From Aquimarina sediminis (GTDB lineage: Bacteria > Bacteroidota > Bacteroidia > Flavobacteriales > Flavobacteriaceae): a stretch of 64,000 nucleotides of DNA. The stretch's first letter is position 1. Every line of letters begins with the position of its first letter. Location: assembly GCF_002895435.1 (NCBI RefSeq), contig NZ_POYJ01000014.1:93533-157532 (forward strand), in the 5' to 3' direction. Below are positions 9,021 through 20,000 of this stretch, piece by piece. The translations under genes were made by a program, and so were the position numbers. A model generated the notes under the pieces. The model saw only the letters and a program-made list of their open reading frames with translations, made no database searches and was not told where the DNA came from.

Positions 9021-9053
9021 AAAAAGCATCTCGAAAATAACGAGATGCTTTTT
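9021..9053 (+). terminator. Intrinsic terminator after protease gene 1
   Basis: A 13-bp perfect stem (AAAAAGCATCTCG / CGAGATGCTTTTT) with a 7-nt loop AAAATAA, ending in a T-run, 34 bases after the stop codon. Confidence 0.85.
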
Positions 9054-9219
9054 CCATTTTTTGAGAAAAGATATTATCTCAAATTTTGAATTATTACTAT
9101 AAGTTTCAACCCAGGGTTCTATTAAGTGTCAATACTACCTTATTAGACTATGCTATTGGGGGTTGTGTGCAAAAAACGGATTAAAACGGGGAAATTTTAG
9201 TATTGTTTATCATTTTTTT

Positions 9220-9248
9220 TTGAGGAATCGTTTTTCTTTTCTAACTTG
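9220..9248 (+). promoter_or_regulatory. Bacteroidota-type promoter of protease gene 2
   Basis: TTG (9220-9222), 19 bases, TAACTTG (9242-9248). It aligns with the promoter at 6337-6365, including the shared spacer tail TTTTTCTTTTC. Leader sequence further down is also shared, for example TCTGATTAAAATTAGAT in both. The rest of 8988-9455 holds the preceding terminator and nothing else seen. Confidence 0.6.
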
Positions 9249-9455
9249 TATAGTGAAATAGAGTGATACTTGTAGTATTAACCAACTTACCCCTTCAAAA
9301 CAAAAAAGGAATAGAAAAAACAACTAGTTTAATCTGATTAAAATTAGATGACTGGTTAGTGGAATACAATGTTGTTAGATCCAGAATGGTGTAACAATTT
9401 TTTTACTAACTAAAATTTGATGTCTTATCAAAAACTAATTTTAATCTTAATTCCT

Positions 9456-11879
9456 ATGAATTACACAATCAAGAACTTAAGTGATTTTAACCTGGGCTAT
9501 TTTAAACAAAAAACCTGTATACTAGTCTATACAGTTTTTATGCTCATTCCTTTTGTAACATTCGCTCAGGACGAACTGCCTAGGCATTATAAAGACTATG
9601 ATGTCAATATAAAGTCTGAGGGGGTGCAAAATAGAAAACAATCAGAAGTCATATCACATACTATTTCAGAAGAAGGAGCTATTTGGTTACGTCTTTTTTT
9701 TAAAGATGTAAATCTTGGAAACAATAGTACATTAACCATAACATCAGTATTGGATGGTGCAAAGCAAACCTTAACTGCTGCAACGATACATGACTGGAAA
9801 AATACAACAGCATATTTTAATGGAGATAAAGTTATTATAGAATTAATGATTGCTCCAGGAGAACATGAAATTGGAGTAAATATTAATAAGGTAGGAGTAG
9901 GAGAAATTGATCCCGCAGTAAGAACCATTTGTGGTCCCACTGATGATAGAGTAGACTCTAATGATGATGCTATTGGAAGATTAGTACCTGTTGGGTGTAC
10001 CGGTTGGATTATCTCTAATGGGAAGCTGGTTACTGCCGGGCACTGCGTAGCCGGTGGTTCTGCTGATATAATAGAATTTAACGTGCCTAAGTCTAATCCT
10101 GATCGTACCATTGTACACCCTGGTCCAGAAGATCAGTATCCTGTTAGCAGTTTTATATCGCCATATCCGAATGACCCTAGTCCTGCTACTGATTGGGCAG
10201 TATTTAGAGCAAGCGAAAACTCTGAAACGGGTAAAACACCACTAGAAGCGCAGAATAAGGCATTTAATGTAATGCAAACAGACCCAGGGGATAATATTAC
10301 AATCACGGGATATGGTGTGGATGATGGAATCGATAACCAAACCCAGCAAACGCATACAGGACCATTAGTAGAAATTGATAATACTCATGTGAGATATAAT
10401 ACAGATACTACTGGGGGAAACTCTGGTAGTCCTATCATTGATGCCGCTACAGGTAATGCCATTGGTGTGCATGCTTATGGGGGATGTCCATGGACTGGAT
10501 CCAATTTCGGAGAACGAGTAACAATACCTGCCTTTTGGGAAGCTATGGGGCAGGGTGGACCTACAACGATATGCTCGGGGAATGTTTTTTCTTTTCCTTA
10601 TGATGAAAGTTTTGAAGAAGGTCTAGGAAATCATTGGGTAAATAATCAAGATGATGATGACTTAGACTGGATCACGAACTCCGGTGCTACTCCTTCATTA
10701 GGCACTGGTCCCAACAGTGCTTTTGATGGAGATTCGTATATCTATGTAGAAGCTTCTGGAAATGGGACAGGGTCTTCTTTTAAAACAGCAATTCTTAATT
10801 CACCCTGTTTAAACTTTTGGGTTCTTGATGCTCCCAAATTAAGTTTCCGATATCATATGTTTGGTCGTACAGTCGGAACATTGGCAGTAGAAGCCAGAAC
10901 TGATGACGCAGGAGATTGGACAACTGTATTTACAAAAACAGGTATGCAAGGTTTTGATTGGAAAACTGCAGAAGTCGATCTTTCTGCCTATGCCGGTAAC
11001 TCAAGTGTGCAATTGAGATTTAATGTGGTGACAGGAAGTAACTGGCTGGGAGATATCGCTATAGACGCGGTTAATATTACAAACGCTAATGGATTTCCCC
11101 CTGAATGTGATGATGTAGATTTCAATGATTTTACAATTGAATCGTTCGCTAATCAGGATGTAGTTGGTGATTTTTCTATTCAAAGCGGAGGAGCTTCACT
11201 TTCACTACAAAATAACACTTGGAAATACATTGCTATGAATTATATTGTAACAGAAAACACTGTTGTCGAGTTTGATTTTAGTAGTACTTCTGAGGGTGAA
11301 ATCCATGGAATTGCTTTTGAAGATAACAATGGACTCAGCCAATCAAGGGTTTTTAAAGTTCATGGTATTCAGGATTATGGGATCACTAATTTTGATGACT
11401 ATATCGGGGGCACCAAAAGATATGCAATTCCTGTTGGAAATTTCTATACAGGTAACATGGATAGACTTGTGTTTATAAATGATTTTGATGCTGGTAGTGG
11501 TAATACTTCAGTATTTAGTAATATAAAAGTCCATGAAGGCTCTTGTGATCAGTCATCGATAACGGCAAAGAGTCTTGTAGCGCAGTTGGAATCGGTAACG
11601 GCAATAATGGGAAAAGAGGGTGAAGGAGATTTGGCATCTCTAAGTATTAGACCCAATCCTGTCAAGGATGTATTTTCGATACATTTAAGTCAGTATGCAA
11701 AAGGAAATGTAACTGCCACTGTCTATTCGATTTTGGGAAGTAAAAAAGCTTGGATCAATCTAGTACCAGGAGTAAATATGATTTCAACTCAAAATTTATC
11801 ATTGAGTAGAGGTGTATACCTCATTAAGATCGATAGTAGTACAGGAGAATCTGTTACTAAGAAACTAATCATTAATTAA
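9456..11879 (+). CDS. Secreted trypsin-like serine protease, T9SS cargo (paralogue)
   Basis: An 807-aa tandem paralogue of the protease just upstream, with the same order: signal segment (to VTFAQDE), pro-domain, S1 core, MAM-like domain, second beta domain and C-terminal T9SS sorting domain (SIRPNPVKDVFSIHL to TKKLIIN). The catalytic residues H196, D246 and S323 are all present. I chose the ATG at 9456 because it aligns with the first copy's start (MNYT). An ATG at 9417 would add 13 residues. Differences are spread along the whole length, so the duplication is old and both copies look maintained. Confidence 0.87.
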   Translation: MNYTIKNLSDFNLGYFKQKTCILVYTVFMLIPFVTFAQDELPRHYKDYDVNIKSEGVQNRKQSEVISHTISEEGAIWLRLFFKDVNLGNNSTLTITSVLDGAKQTLTAATIHDWKNTTAYFNGDKVIIELMIAPGEHEIGVNINKVGVGEIDPAVRTICGPTDDRVDSNDDAIGRLVPVGCTGWIISNGKLVTAGHCVAGGSADIIEFNVPKSNPDRTIVHPGPEDQYPVSSFISPYPNDPSPATDWAVFRASENSETGKTPLEAQNKAFNVMQTDPGDNITITGYGVDDGIDNQTQQTHTGPLVEIDNTHVRYNTDTTGGNSGSPIIDAATGNAIGVHAYGGCPWTGSNFGERVTIPAFWEAMGQGGPTTICSGNVFSFPYDESFEEGLGNHWVNNQDDDDLDWITNSGATPSLGTGPNSAFDGDSYIYVEASGNGTGSSFKTAILNSPCLNFWVLDAPKLSFRYHMFGRTVGTLAVEARTDDAGDWTTVFTKTGMQGFDWKTAEVDLSAYAGNSSVQLRFNVVTGSNWLGDIAIDAVNITNANGFPPECDDVDFNDFTIESFANQDVVGDFSIQSGGASLSLQNNTWKYIAMNYIVTENTVVEFDFSSTSEGEIHGIAFEDNNGLSQSRVFKVHGIQDYGITNFDDYIGGTKRYAIPVGNFYTGNMDRLVFINDFDAGSGNTSVFSNIKVHEGSCDQSSITAKSLVAQLESVTAIMGKEGEGDLASLSIRPNPVKDVFSIHLSQYAKGNVTATVYSILGSKKAWINLVPGVNMISTQNLSLSRGVYLIKIDSSTGESVTKKLIIN

Positions 11880-11913
11880 ATAATAATATAGGTAAGACAT
11901 TATATTTTAGTTG

Positions 11914-11945
11914 AAAGCATCTCGTTATTATTTTCGAGATGCTTT
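11914..11945 (+). terminator. Intrinsic terminator after protease gene 2
   Basis: An 11-bp stem AAAGCATCTCG / CGAGATGCTTT with a T-run. The stem is the same as that of the terminator after the first paralogue, but the loop (TTATTATTTT) is in reverse-complement orientation relative to that copy. Confidence 0.85.
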
Positions 11946-12081
11946 TTTTGGGGGATACTTAAGCCAGAAACTCAGAGAATAGTTCTGTAACAAAATACTA
12001 TTGTTTGCGTCATATAGATAAAGGTTGCTAATATTTTTAGCAATCATCAATCATCAATCATCAATCAAAAAAGTAGAAATT

Positions 12082-12420
12082 ATGAAAGAAGACAGGTCAC
12101 TATTGGTCATTACGCATTTATCACAATTATTAGATCTCGTTACCGGGTTCGGCGGATTCATAATCCCGTTAATATTATGGCTGACTCAAAGAGAAAGAGT
12201 TTTAGCAATGGATGAACATGGAAAATCAATTATGAATTTTCAAATAAGTATGTTTATCTATGCTTTAATATGTATTCCGCTAACATTAGTATTTGGTTTA
12301 GGAGCATTAGGTATGGGGATCATTGCTGTATTGTGTGTTGTGTTTCCGATTCTCAATGCAATAAAGGTTAATAATGGTGAACGACCATCTTACCCTTTAT
12401 CAATAGACATTATTAAATAG
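12082..12420 (+). CDS. DUF4870 small membrane protein
   Basis: A 112-aa integral membrane protein of the DUF4870 family (Tic20-like). It shows the family pattern: an N-terminal THLSQLLDLVTGFGGFIIPLILWL helix, the loop RERVLAMDEHGKSIMNFQIS, then two further hydrophobic helices. The biochemical role is unknown. I chose the ATG at 12082 (MKEDRSLLVITHLSQ) as the family start. An upstream in-frame ATG at 12025 would read through a short ATCATCA-type direct repeat and is unlikely. It stands alone between the protease terminator and a histidine kinase gene. Confidence 0.85.
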   Translation: MKEDRSLLVITHLSQLLDLVTGFGGFIIPLILWLTQRERVLAMDEHGKSIMNFQISMFIYALICIPLTLVFGLGALGMGIIAVLCVVFPILNAIKVNNGERPSYPLSIDIIK

Positions 12421-12642
12421 ATTTTTTTTATTTTTTTTTTAGACCATCGTTGCCTTAGGTAATGATGGTTTTTGTATTTGTTATAAGGTGTTTATAACCA
12501 GTATGTTGTTTGTTTTTTTTATTTTATCCTTTATTTTTATATTTTATTTTTTTTAACATAAAATTTCCTCAATACAGCGCTCTTACTGAGTTCAACCATA
12601 AATGAATACATATATAATCATTATATTAGGAATTGGTAAGTA

Positions 12643-14880
12643 ATGATGAAAAGGAAGAAATATATGAAAGTATGGAGTGTAAGTATTAGATGGTTTATAG
12701 CAATATTATTTCTTTATCATACAGGTTTCAGTCAGGAAAAAATAAGCATAGATTATACAGAAAGTACTGTTTCTCGTTTAATTAAAAATGACAGTATTGT
12801 AGAGGCTCGAATGCTATTAGACAGTGTATATAATATTGGAAAAAACTCAGTTAATAAAGAGTTTTTGGTGTTATATAATTACAAGTATGGATTAATATTT
12901 AATAGCTCAGGGAGGTATAAAGAAGCGCTAGCCTATTTGACCAATGCTCAAAAGATTTCGAACAAACTTCTTGATAAACCCTATGAATCTGGGATTTTAA
13001 TGATGATTTTGAGAGTTTATAGAGAAAGCCATATGCATAAGGAGCTAGATAGTTTGTATCCTATTGCTGTTCGCAGAAACAAACAAAACAATGATATAAG
13101 AAGCTTTTTTAATCATACTGATTATGTGATTAGTTGTATGAATAGAGGGCAATATAAAAATGTAATACGTACAACTGAGCAGGTTCTTTCTGATCTTGAT
13201 CAGGTAGATTTTAGTAAACAAAGCCCGCGAGTTCAGCTTTCGGCAAATAAAGTTCTTCGAAACGAACTTAAATTGTATTTGGCCATTGCATTAATTGAAG
13301 AGAAAAAAGAATATAAAAAATCATATAAATTACTTAATCAATTAGAAACAGATTCTCTTTTCTTTGTAAAAAGAGAAAGAGATGAATATTTAAGATTAAT
13401 CAAGCAGTATAAAGCACGTTACTTTTATGAATATGATAAAAATATCGACTCTGTATCTTATTATCAGGCACTGTCTAATAAATATGAAGAAATCTACATA
13501 AGAAAGTTAAAGGAGCGAGCTTCGAATGCAGATACCTTTATTTATGAAATAGCTAAAAACAAAAGCGATATAGAACAGTTGTCAGTTATAAACAACAAAA
13601 ATGTTCAACTAAAAAAGAACTATATTCAGATAAGTTTTTTAATTGGTTTTTTGTTAGTGCTGGCAATCATTTTTAGTGTCTATGTATACAAATCAAATAC
13701 TCATAAAAATAGGATCAACAGAGAGTTAAAAGAGAAAAACACGGAGCTTTTGGCGGTTGATGAAGAGAGAAATCAGTTTTTTTCTGTGATAAGTCATGAA
13801 TTAAGAACGCCCATATATACCATACAAGGTCTAGTTGAGGTAATGGAGGATGCAAAAAACGAAAGTCAAAGAAAAGAATTTCTAAAAACACTCAAGTTTT
13901 CCAATAACCATTTATCAGGATTGGTAAATAACGCATTAGAGTACTCCAAGTTTCGATTAGGAAACGTAAGATTGAATAAAGATGCTTTTTTTTTAGATGA
14001 GATGTTATTAGAGATTTGTAATTCGTTTGCCCATCAACTTAGCCAAAGCAACACAGAATTACATGTCAATATCTCAAAGGATGTAGAGACAAATGTTATT
14101 GGAGATCGGTTAAAGCTTTCTCAGATTTTTATCAATCTTATTTCTAATGCTATTAAATTTACTTCGAATGGAAATATTTGGCTGAATGTAATACGGATTG
14201 CAAATACCAAGAATAAGACAAAGCTTCATTTTGAAGTGAAAGATGATGGTATAGGTATCAAAAAAGAGCTACAATCTGATGTGTTTAATGGATTTAAAGG
14301 AATACAACACATTGACAAACATAATGGAGGCTCTGGACTTGGGTTGTATATTGTAAAAAGATTTATCGAAGACTTGTATAAATCTACTATCACTTTGGAG
14401 TCAGAGCAAAATAAGGGGACTACTTTTTCTTTCGAAATAGAATTGGAAAGAAACTTAGAAAAAAAATCTCCTCCTTCGATGGTAAAAGATGAAGATTACA
14501 AAAATGTATTAAAGGGATATAATATGTTGGTGGTAGATGACAATACGATCAATCTGATGATAACAAAAAAAATACTAGAAAATGCAGGTGCAGTTTGTAT
14601 AACTGCGAATAATGGTATTGAGGCAGTAACATTGGTACAAGAAAATAGTTTCGATATTGTTTTTATGGATATCCATATGCCTGAACAAGACGGTTTAGAA
14701 ACAACAAAAAAAATAAGAGCATTTAATGAAGATGTGATTATTATGGCACTTACAGCTGTTGATTTAGAAAATATGGTTACCCAGATCTATAAATCTGGGA
14801 TGAATGGTATAGTAACCAAACCTTATAAGCAAAGTGATTTGTTTCAAAAGATATTGTCGTTTACGAAGTCAAAAAAATGA
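12643..14880 (+). CDS. Hybrid histidine kinase with TPR sensor and receiver
   Basis: A 745-aa membrane hybrid kinase. The signal segment ends near HTGFSQE. A periplasmic region with TPR-like helices (about 40-310) follows, then one transmembrane helix near 330-350 (ISFLIGFLLVLAIIFSVYVY). The HisKA domain has phospho-acceptor H385 (SHELRTP). The HATPase domain shows DGIGI and GSGLGLYIVK, and the C-terminal receiver has phospho-acceptor D676 (VFMDIHMP). No DNA-binding output domain is fused and no partner phosphotransfer protein or regulator lies beside it, so the target is unknown. Confidence 0.9.
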   Translation: MMKRKKYMKVWSVSIRWFIAILFLYHTGFSQEKISIDYTESTVSRLIKNDSIVEARMLLDSVYNIGKNSVNKEFLVLYNYKYGLIFNSSGRYKEALAYLTNAQKISNKLLDKPYESGILMMILRVYRESHMHKELDSLYPIAVRRNKQNNDIRSFFNHTDYVISCMNRGQYKNVIRTTEQVLSDLDQVDFSKQSPRVQLSANKVLRNELKLYLAIALIEEKKEYKKSYKLLNQLETDSLFFVKRERDEYLRLIKQYKARYFYEYDKNIDSVSYYQALSNKYEEIYIRKLKERASNADTFIYEIAKNKSDIEQLSVINNKNVQLKKNYIQISFLIGFLLVLAIIFSVYVYKSNTHKNRINRELKEKNTELLAVDEERNQFFSVISHELRTPIYTIQGLVEVMEDAKNESQRKEFLKTLKFSNNHLSGLVNNALEYSKFRLGNVRLNKDAFFLDEMLLEICNSFAHQLSQSNTELHVNISKDVETNVIGDRLKLSQIFINLISNAIKFTSNGNIWLNVIRIANTKNKTKLHFEVKDDGIGIKKELQSDVFNGFKGIQHIDKHNGGSGLGLYIVKRFIEDLYKSTITLESEQNKGTTFSFEIELERNLEKKSPPSMVKDEDYKNVLKGYNMLVVDDNTINLMITKKILENAGAVCITANNGIEAVTLVQENSFDIVFMDIHMPEQDGLETTKKIRAFNEDVIIMALTAVDLENMVTQIYKSGMNGIVTKPYKQSDLFQKILSFTKSKK

Positions 14881-14904
14881 GCTTTCAAAAAAGAAGAAAG
14901 CTCA
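14878..14904 (-). terminator. Terminator for glnK-amt, possibly bidirectional
   Basis: A 9-bp perfect stem TGAGCTTTC / GAAAGCTCA with a 9-nt loop. Read on the minus strand it is followed by a T-run, so it should stop amt transcription. It includes the stop codon of the convergent kinase gene. Confidence 0.7.
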
Positions 14905-14932
14905 TTAGAAAAAAAAGTAGATGTATTATGTT

Positions 14933-16183
14933 TTAGTGTTGATTGATTCTAAAATCCGGATAAGCATCCATACCATGTTCGTGACTATCTAACCCATCGA
15001 TTTCTTCTTTTTCAGAAACTCTGATACCAATAGTTTTCTTTAGTGTATATATAATAAGGAATGCTGAGGCTAGACAAAACCCTCCAACGATTATAATACT
15101 AAGACCTTGAACTAGGAACTGATCGAATCCTGCTTTGGCTCCAAAGATACCAACAGCGAGAGTACCCCAGATACCGCAGATTAGATGAACAGCAATAGCA
15201 CCTACAGGATCATCCAGTTTTAAACGATCAACTAAGGCTACACCCAAAATAATGATTATACCGGCAAATAGACCAATGATAACAGCTTCATTAGGAGTCA
15301 TTAGATCTGCTCCGGCAGTTATTCCTACTAATCCTCCTAGAATACCGTTTAAAAACATAGTAAGATCATAGTTTTTGTATAATATAGTAGAAAGCACGAA
15401 TGCACCAACACCTCCTGCCGCGGCGGCAAGACAAGTAGTAACTAGTACTAACGATGTGGTCTCTGGGTTGGCAGAAAGTACCGACCCTCCATTAAAACCA
15501 AACCAGCCTAACCAAAGGATAAGAACCCCTGCGGCTGCCAAAGGTATATTGTGCCCTGGTATTGCTTGTGGTTTTCCTTCAGTACTAAATTTACCTATTC
15601 TGGATCTTAATAAGATAATAGCTACAAGAGCGGCCCATCCACCTACAGAATGCACCAGAGTAGAACCTGCAAAATCATAAAACCCTTCAGCTTTGCCTAT
15701 GACCAAAGTAGATAAAAAGCCCTGTCCCCATTGCCAGGAGCCTACTATAGGATAAACAAGTCCTACGTATAATATTGTAAATATCATAAAAGCTCCTAGT
15801 TTAATACGTTCGGCAACAGCGCCAGATACTATAGTTGCAGCAGTAGCAGCAAACATTCCTTGGAATAAAAAGTCTGTCCACCAGGTGTAGCCACCATCCG
15901 CATATTCTGGAGTCATACCATTCTCGGGAGCTGCAATCCCGAATCCTGCAAATTTAAGGAATCCAAAATCTCCTTCTTCAAATCCTGGATACATAAGATT
16001 AAACCCTCCTATATAATACAATAGTAGCCCTACACAGATGATAAATACATTTTTAAATAATATATTGATAGTATTTTTTTGACGAGTTAGCCCTATTTCT
16101 AAAAAAGAAAACCCTAAATGCATGAAAAACACAAGTGCAGTACACACCATCATCCATACGTTGTTTATAGTTAAAAATTCCAT
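14933..16183 (-). CDS. amt: Ammonium transporter
   Basis: A 416-aa Amt/Mep/Rh channel protein with about 11 membrane helices that moves ammonium/ammonia across the inner membrane. Characteristic segments include GFSFLEIGLTRQKNT, FQGMFAATAATIVSGAVAERI, GSTLVHSVGGWAALVAI (pore His) and HLICGIWGTLAVGIFG (second pore His). The C-terminal cytoplasmic tail, where PII proteins bind, is present (VSEKEEIDGLDSHEHGMDAY). It lies 58 bases downstream of the PII gene in one transcription unit, the standard arrangement for PII-gated ammonium uptake. Confidence 0.95.
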   Translation of the reverse strand: MEFLTINNVWMMVCTALVFFMHLGFSFLEIGLTRQKNTINILFKNVFIICVGLLLYYIGGFNLMYPGFEEGDFGFLKFAGFGIAAPENGMTPEYADGGYTWWTDFLFQGMFAATAATIVSGAVAERIKLGAFMIFTILYVGLVYPIVGSWQWGQGFLSTLVIGKAEGFYDFAGSTLVHSVGGWAALVAIILLRSRIGKFSTEGKPQAIPGHNIPLAAAGVLILWLGWFGFNGGSVLSANPETTSLVLVTTCLAAAAGGVGAFVLSTILYKNYDLTMFLNGILGGLVGITAGADLMTPNEAVIIGLFAGIIIILGVALVDRLKLDDPVGAIAVHLICGIWGTLAVGIFGAKAGFDQFLVQGLSIIIVGGFCLASAFLIIYTLKKTIGIRVSEKEEIDGLDSHEHGMDAYPDFRINQH

Positions 16184-16241
16184 TGTTTAATTACTTTTTA
16201 TGTTGTTTTTGACTGTATAATTTTATAATCGATAAAGATTG

Positions 16242-16580
16242 TTAGTTTAATGTGTCTCCTCCTTTTTCACCAGTACGAATCCTATATGCTTCTTTGATAT
16301 CAGAGATAAAAACTTTTCCATCTCCAACTTCTCCTGTTTTTGCAGCTTCCAGAATAGCATCTATTGCGGCTTTTTCAAAATCATCATTTACAACAATTGA
16401 TATGTATCTTCTTTGTATATCAGAAGTACTATAAGAAATACCTCTGTATACACTTCCTTTTTGTTCATGTCCCACACCGGTTACATCCCAGTATGAGAAA
16501 AACATAACACCTTTATTATGTAAAGCTTCTTTTACAACACGATATTTAGACCTCCTGATAATCGCTTCAATTTTTTTCAT
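16242..16580 (-). CDS. glnK: PII nitrogen regulatory protein
   Basis: A 112-aa PII signal protein that should bind ATP/ADP and 2-oxoglutarate and gate the Amt channel encoded just downstream. It starts MKKIEAIIRRSKYRVVKEAL. The T-loop reads GHEQKGSVYRGISY, and the nucleotide-binding part has TGEVGDGKVFISDIKEAYRIRTGE. The two T-loop tyrosines align with those of enteric GlnB/GlnK, but the surrounding loop is divergent, so uridylylation cannot be assumed. I chose the ATG at 16578-16580, since the longer start adds only MFF. A TACTTTTG box at 16616-16623 on the minus strand could be its -7 element. Confidence 0.92.
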   Translation of the reverse strand: MKKIEAIIRRSKYRVVKEALHNKGVMFFSYWDVTGVGHEQKGSVYRGISYSTSDIQRRYISIVVNDDFEKAAIDAILEAAKTGEVGDGKVFISDIKEAYRIRTGEKGGDTLN

Positions 16581-16770
16581 AAAGAACAAATGTTAAAATT
16601 AATGTTAAACCTGTTCAAAAGTATATGTTTTTGATTTTAACCACTAAAAAAATAGGGTATTGATTTTAATTTTTATCATTTATAATAAATGACCCCGTAA
16701 AAATTAGGGGTATTTTATTTTTCAGTTCAAAAAATGATAATTTGATACTGCCAGATTCCGGTGATTTTAG

Positions 16771-16784
16771 CGAAAACGTTTTCG
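16771..16784. promoter_or_regulatory. 14-bp palindrome, possible operator
   Basis: CGAAAACGTTTTCG is a perfect palindrome with a central CG, the shape of LacI/GalR-family operators. It lies in the 437-base gap between divergent glnK-amt and gltBD, about 230 bases upstream of gltB. No LacI-type gene is in the window. No other feature was found in the gap. Confidence 0.4.
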
Positions 16785-17017
16785 TTTAAATTTATGATTA
16801 TCAGTTGTCTGTAATACTTATAAAAATCACAGATTTTTACAAAAAACACATTATCAGATTCATAATTAGAAGTCATTATTTTATGATTATAATATTCAAA
16901 AAGGTGTTTTTTTAGAGAGCTCAGAAAAGTGATGTTGAATGATTCTATTTTCTTTTTCCTTCCTTAATGATTTGTTAATTTCATCAACTTGAAACACTTT
17001 TAGAATTGGAAAATATT

Positions 17018-20000
17018 ATGAAGAAACAAGGAATGTATCTACCAGAATTTGAACACGACGCATGTGGTGCCGGATTCATATGTAGCCTCGAAGGGAAAAA
17101 ATCAAACGATATTATTCATAAAGCTTTAGAGATTCTTGAAAAATTAGAACATCGCGGAGCGGTAAGTGCGGATGGGAAAACAGGAGATGGAGCAGGAATT
17201 CTTATCGATATTCCTCATGACTTTTTTATAGAACATTGTGATTTTGTATTACCCGAAGCTGGTGAGTATGCGGTTAGTAATGTTTTCTTACCTAAGAAAG
17301 AAAATCAAAGGAAATTTTGTATCGATACATTCGAGAAGAATATTATAGATCAAGGACTTGTTTTGTTAGGATGGAGAGATGTTCCGGTAGATTATAGCCA
17401 CCTAGGAGAAATTGCAGCAACAACAGAACCTTTTATTAAACAAATATTTATTGGCAAAGAGAATAGTGATCAAAGTTACTTTGACTTTAATTTAAAACTG
17501 TTTACCGCAAGAAAAATTACAGAGCACACCATATATGAGTCTAAACTATCCGAAAGTAAGTTTTTCTACTTGCCAAGTTTGTCTACTAAAACTTTGATAT
17601 TCAAAGGGCTATTAATGCCGGAGGATATTAAACTTTATTATACAGATCTAATGGATCCTAAAGTAGTGACAAGACTAGCTTTGGTTCATCAACGCTTTTC
17701 AACAAATACATTTCCAACTTGGGATCTGGCACAACCTTTTAGGTATATGTGTCATAATGGAGAGATTAATACCTTAAGAGGTAATGTTACCAGAATGCGA
17801 TCCAGAGAAGAGTTACTAAAGAGTGAGTGGTTTGGCGATGATATTAAAAAAGTATTACCTGTTGTACTCAAAGGTAAGTCTGATTCTGCATCTATGGATA
17901 TGGTAGTAGAGCTATTATTGATGACAGGAAGGTCGCTACCCGAAGTAATGATGATGATGGTACCCGAAGCCTGGGAGAAAAACCCAGAAATGTCTGAAGC
18001 AAAAAAAGCTTTTTATGAATATAACTCCTGTACAATGGAGCCTTGGGATGGACCGGCATCTATACCTTTTACTGATGGTAACTATATAGGAGCAGTATTA
18101 GATAGAAATGGACTTAGACCTTCTAGGTATAGTGTAACCAAAGATGGGTATGTTATTATGTCTTCAGAAACCGGAGTAGTTGATCTAGAACCCGCTAATA
18201 TCGATTATCATGGTAGATTGGAACCTGGTAAAATGTTTTTGGTGGATATGAGTGAAGGCCGCATAATTAATGATGAAGAAATCAAAGAAAAAATAGCTTC
18301 AAAACATCCTTATAGAGAATGGCTGGATAAGAATTTGGTTCATTTAAAAGATATTCCATACAATGATTGTCCTTTGTTTTTGGGAGAAGAAACAGTTGCA
18401 AAGCGAAAAGAGGTATTTGGATATACCCAAGAAGATATAGATACTATTATTGCTCCTATGGGGCAATTAGGAAAAGAACCAATTGGTTCTATGGGATCAG
18501 ATACACCGATCGCAATACTTTCAGAACGCCCACAGTTGATTTATAACTATTTTAAGCAATTGTTTGCCCAAGTAACTAATCCACCATTAGACGGAATTCG
18601 GGAAGAGTTAATTACGGATATTAGTTTAACATTAGGAGCTGATCATAATATATTTGATGTTAACGAGAAACACTGTAACAAACTAAAAATTCAAAACCCC
18701 GTAATATCTAAAGAAGATCTTGATAAAATAAAAACATTTACTGATAAAGGTTTTAAAGTAACTTCTATCCCAATGCTCTATAATATCAATAGAGGGCTAA
18801 ACGGTTTAGAAGATGCTCTTGAAGCATCCTTAAAAAGCGTATCAGATGTCATTGATGAAGGAACAAATGTCGTAATTCTTTCGGATAGAAATGTAAGCAA
18901 ACACAGAGCTCCGATTCCGGCACTATTAGCATGTTCTTATGTAAATAGTGGATTACAAAAATTAGGGAAACGTTCTAAAGTAAGTATCATTATAGAGTCT
19001 GCAGAACCTCGTGAAGTCCATCATTTCGCATTGTTGTTTGGATATGGAGCAAGTGCTATTAATCCATATATGGTTAACGAAATTATTAGAGAACAAATAG
19101 ATGAAAACAATATTACTGATCTAACTTTTGAAGATGCTATATATAATTACAACAAAGCCGTTGGAAAAGGTGTGTTGAAGGTAATGAATAAGATTGGTAT
19201 TTCTACTTTGAATTCATACAGGTGTTCTCAATTATTTGAGTGTATTGGTATTAACACTAAAGTGGTAGACCAATATTTCCCTAATACCGCTACCCGTATT
19301 GAAGGTATCGGATTGTATGAAATAGAAAAAGAAATTGCTAAGCGCCATAAAAGAGCATATGTAGAGCAGGAGGTAGCAGCAAATTTGAGTTTAGAAATAG
19401 GAGGGCAGTATCGATGGAGACGTAATGGAGAAAAACATCAATTCAACCCATTATCTGTTGCCAAATTACAAAAATCGGTTAGAGATAATGATGCTAAAAC
19501 ATATGCCGAATATGCAAAACTGATCAATGAGCAATCAAAAGCGTTAATGACAATTCGTGGCTTACTAGAGTTTTCTAATTATGATCCTATTTCAATTGAT
19601 GAAGTAGAGCCTTGGACAGAAATCGTAAAGCGTTTCAAAACGGGTGCAATGTCATATGGATCTATAAGTAAGGAAGCTCATGAAAACCTTGCTGTGGCGA
19701 TGAATCGTATCGGTGGAAAAAGTAACTCAGGAGAAGGAGGAGAAAATCCACTTCGTTTTTATAAAGATGTTAATGGAGACTGGAAAAACAGTGCCATTAA
19801 GCAAGTAGCTTCTGGTCGATTTGGAGTTTCTTCAAATTATCTAACAAGTGCCAGTGAGATTCAAATTAAAATGGCGCAGGGAGCCAAACCAGGAGAAGGA
19901 GGACAGTTACCAGGACCAAAAGTAAATCCTGAAATAGCAAAAACTCGTAACTCTACGCCTTATGTTGGGCTGATATCACCACCACCGCATCACGATATTT

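Noticed and set aside
9417..9455. Upstream ATG for the second protease
   Set aside because: The first paralogue starts at the position matching 9456; the extra 13 residues have no counterpart.
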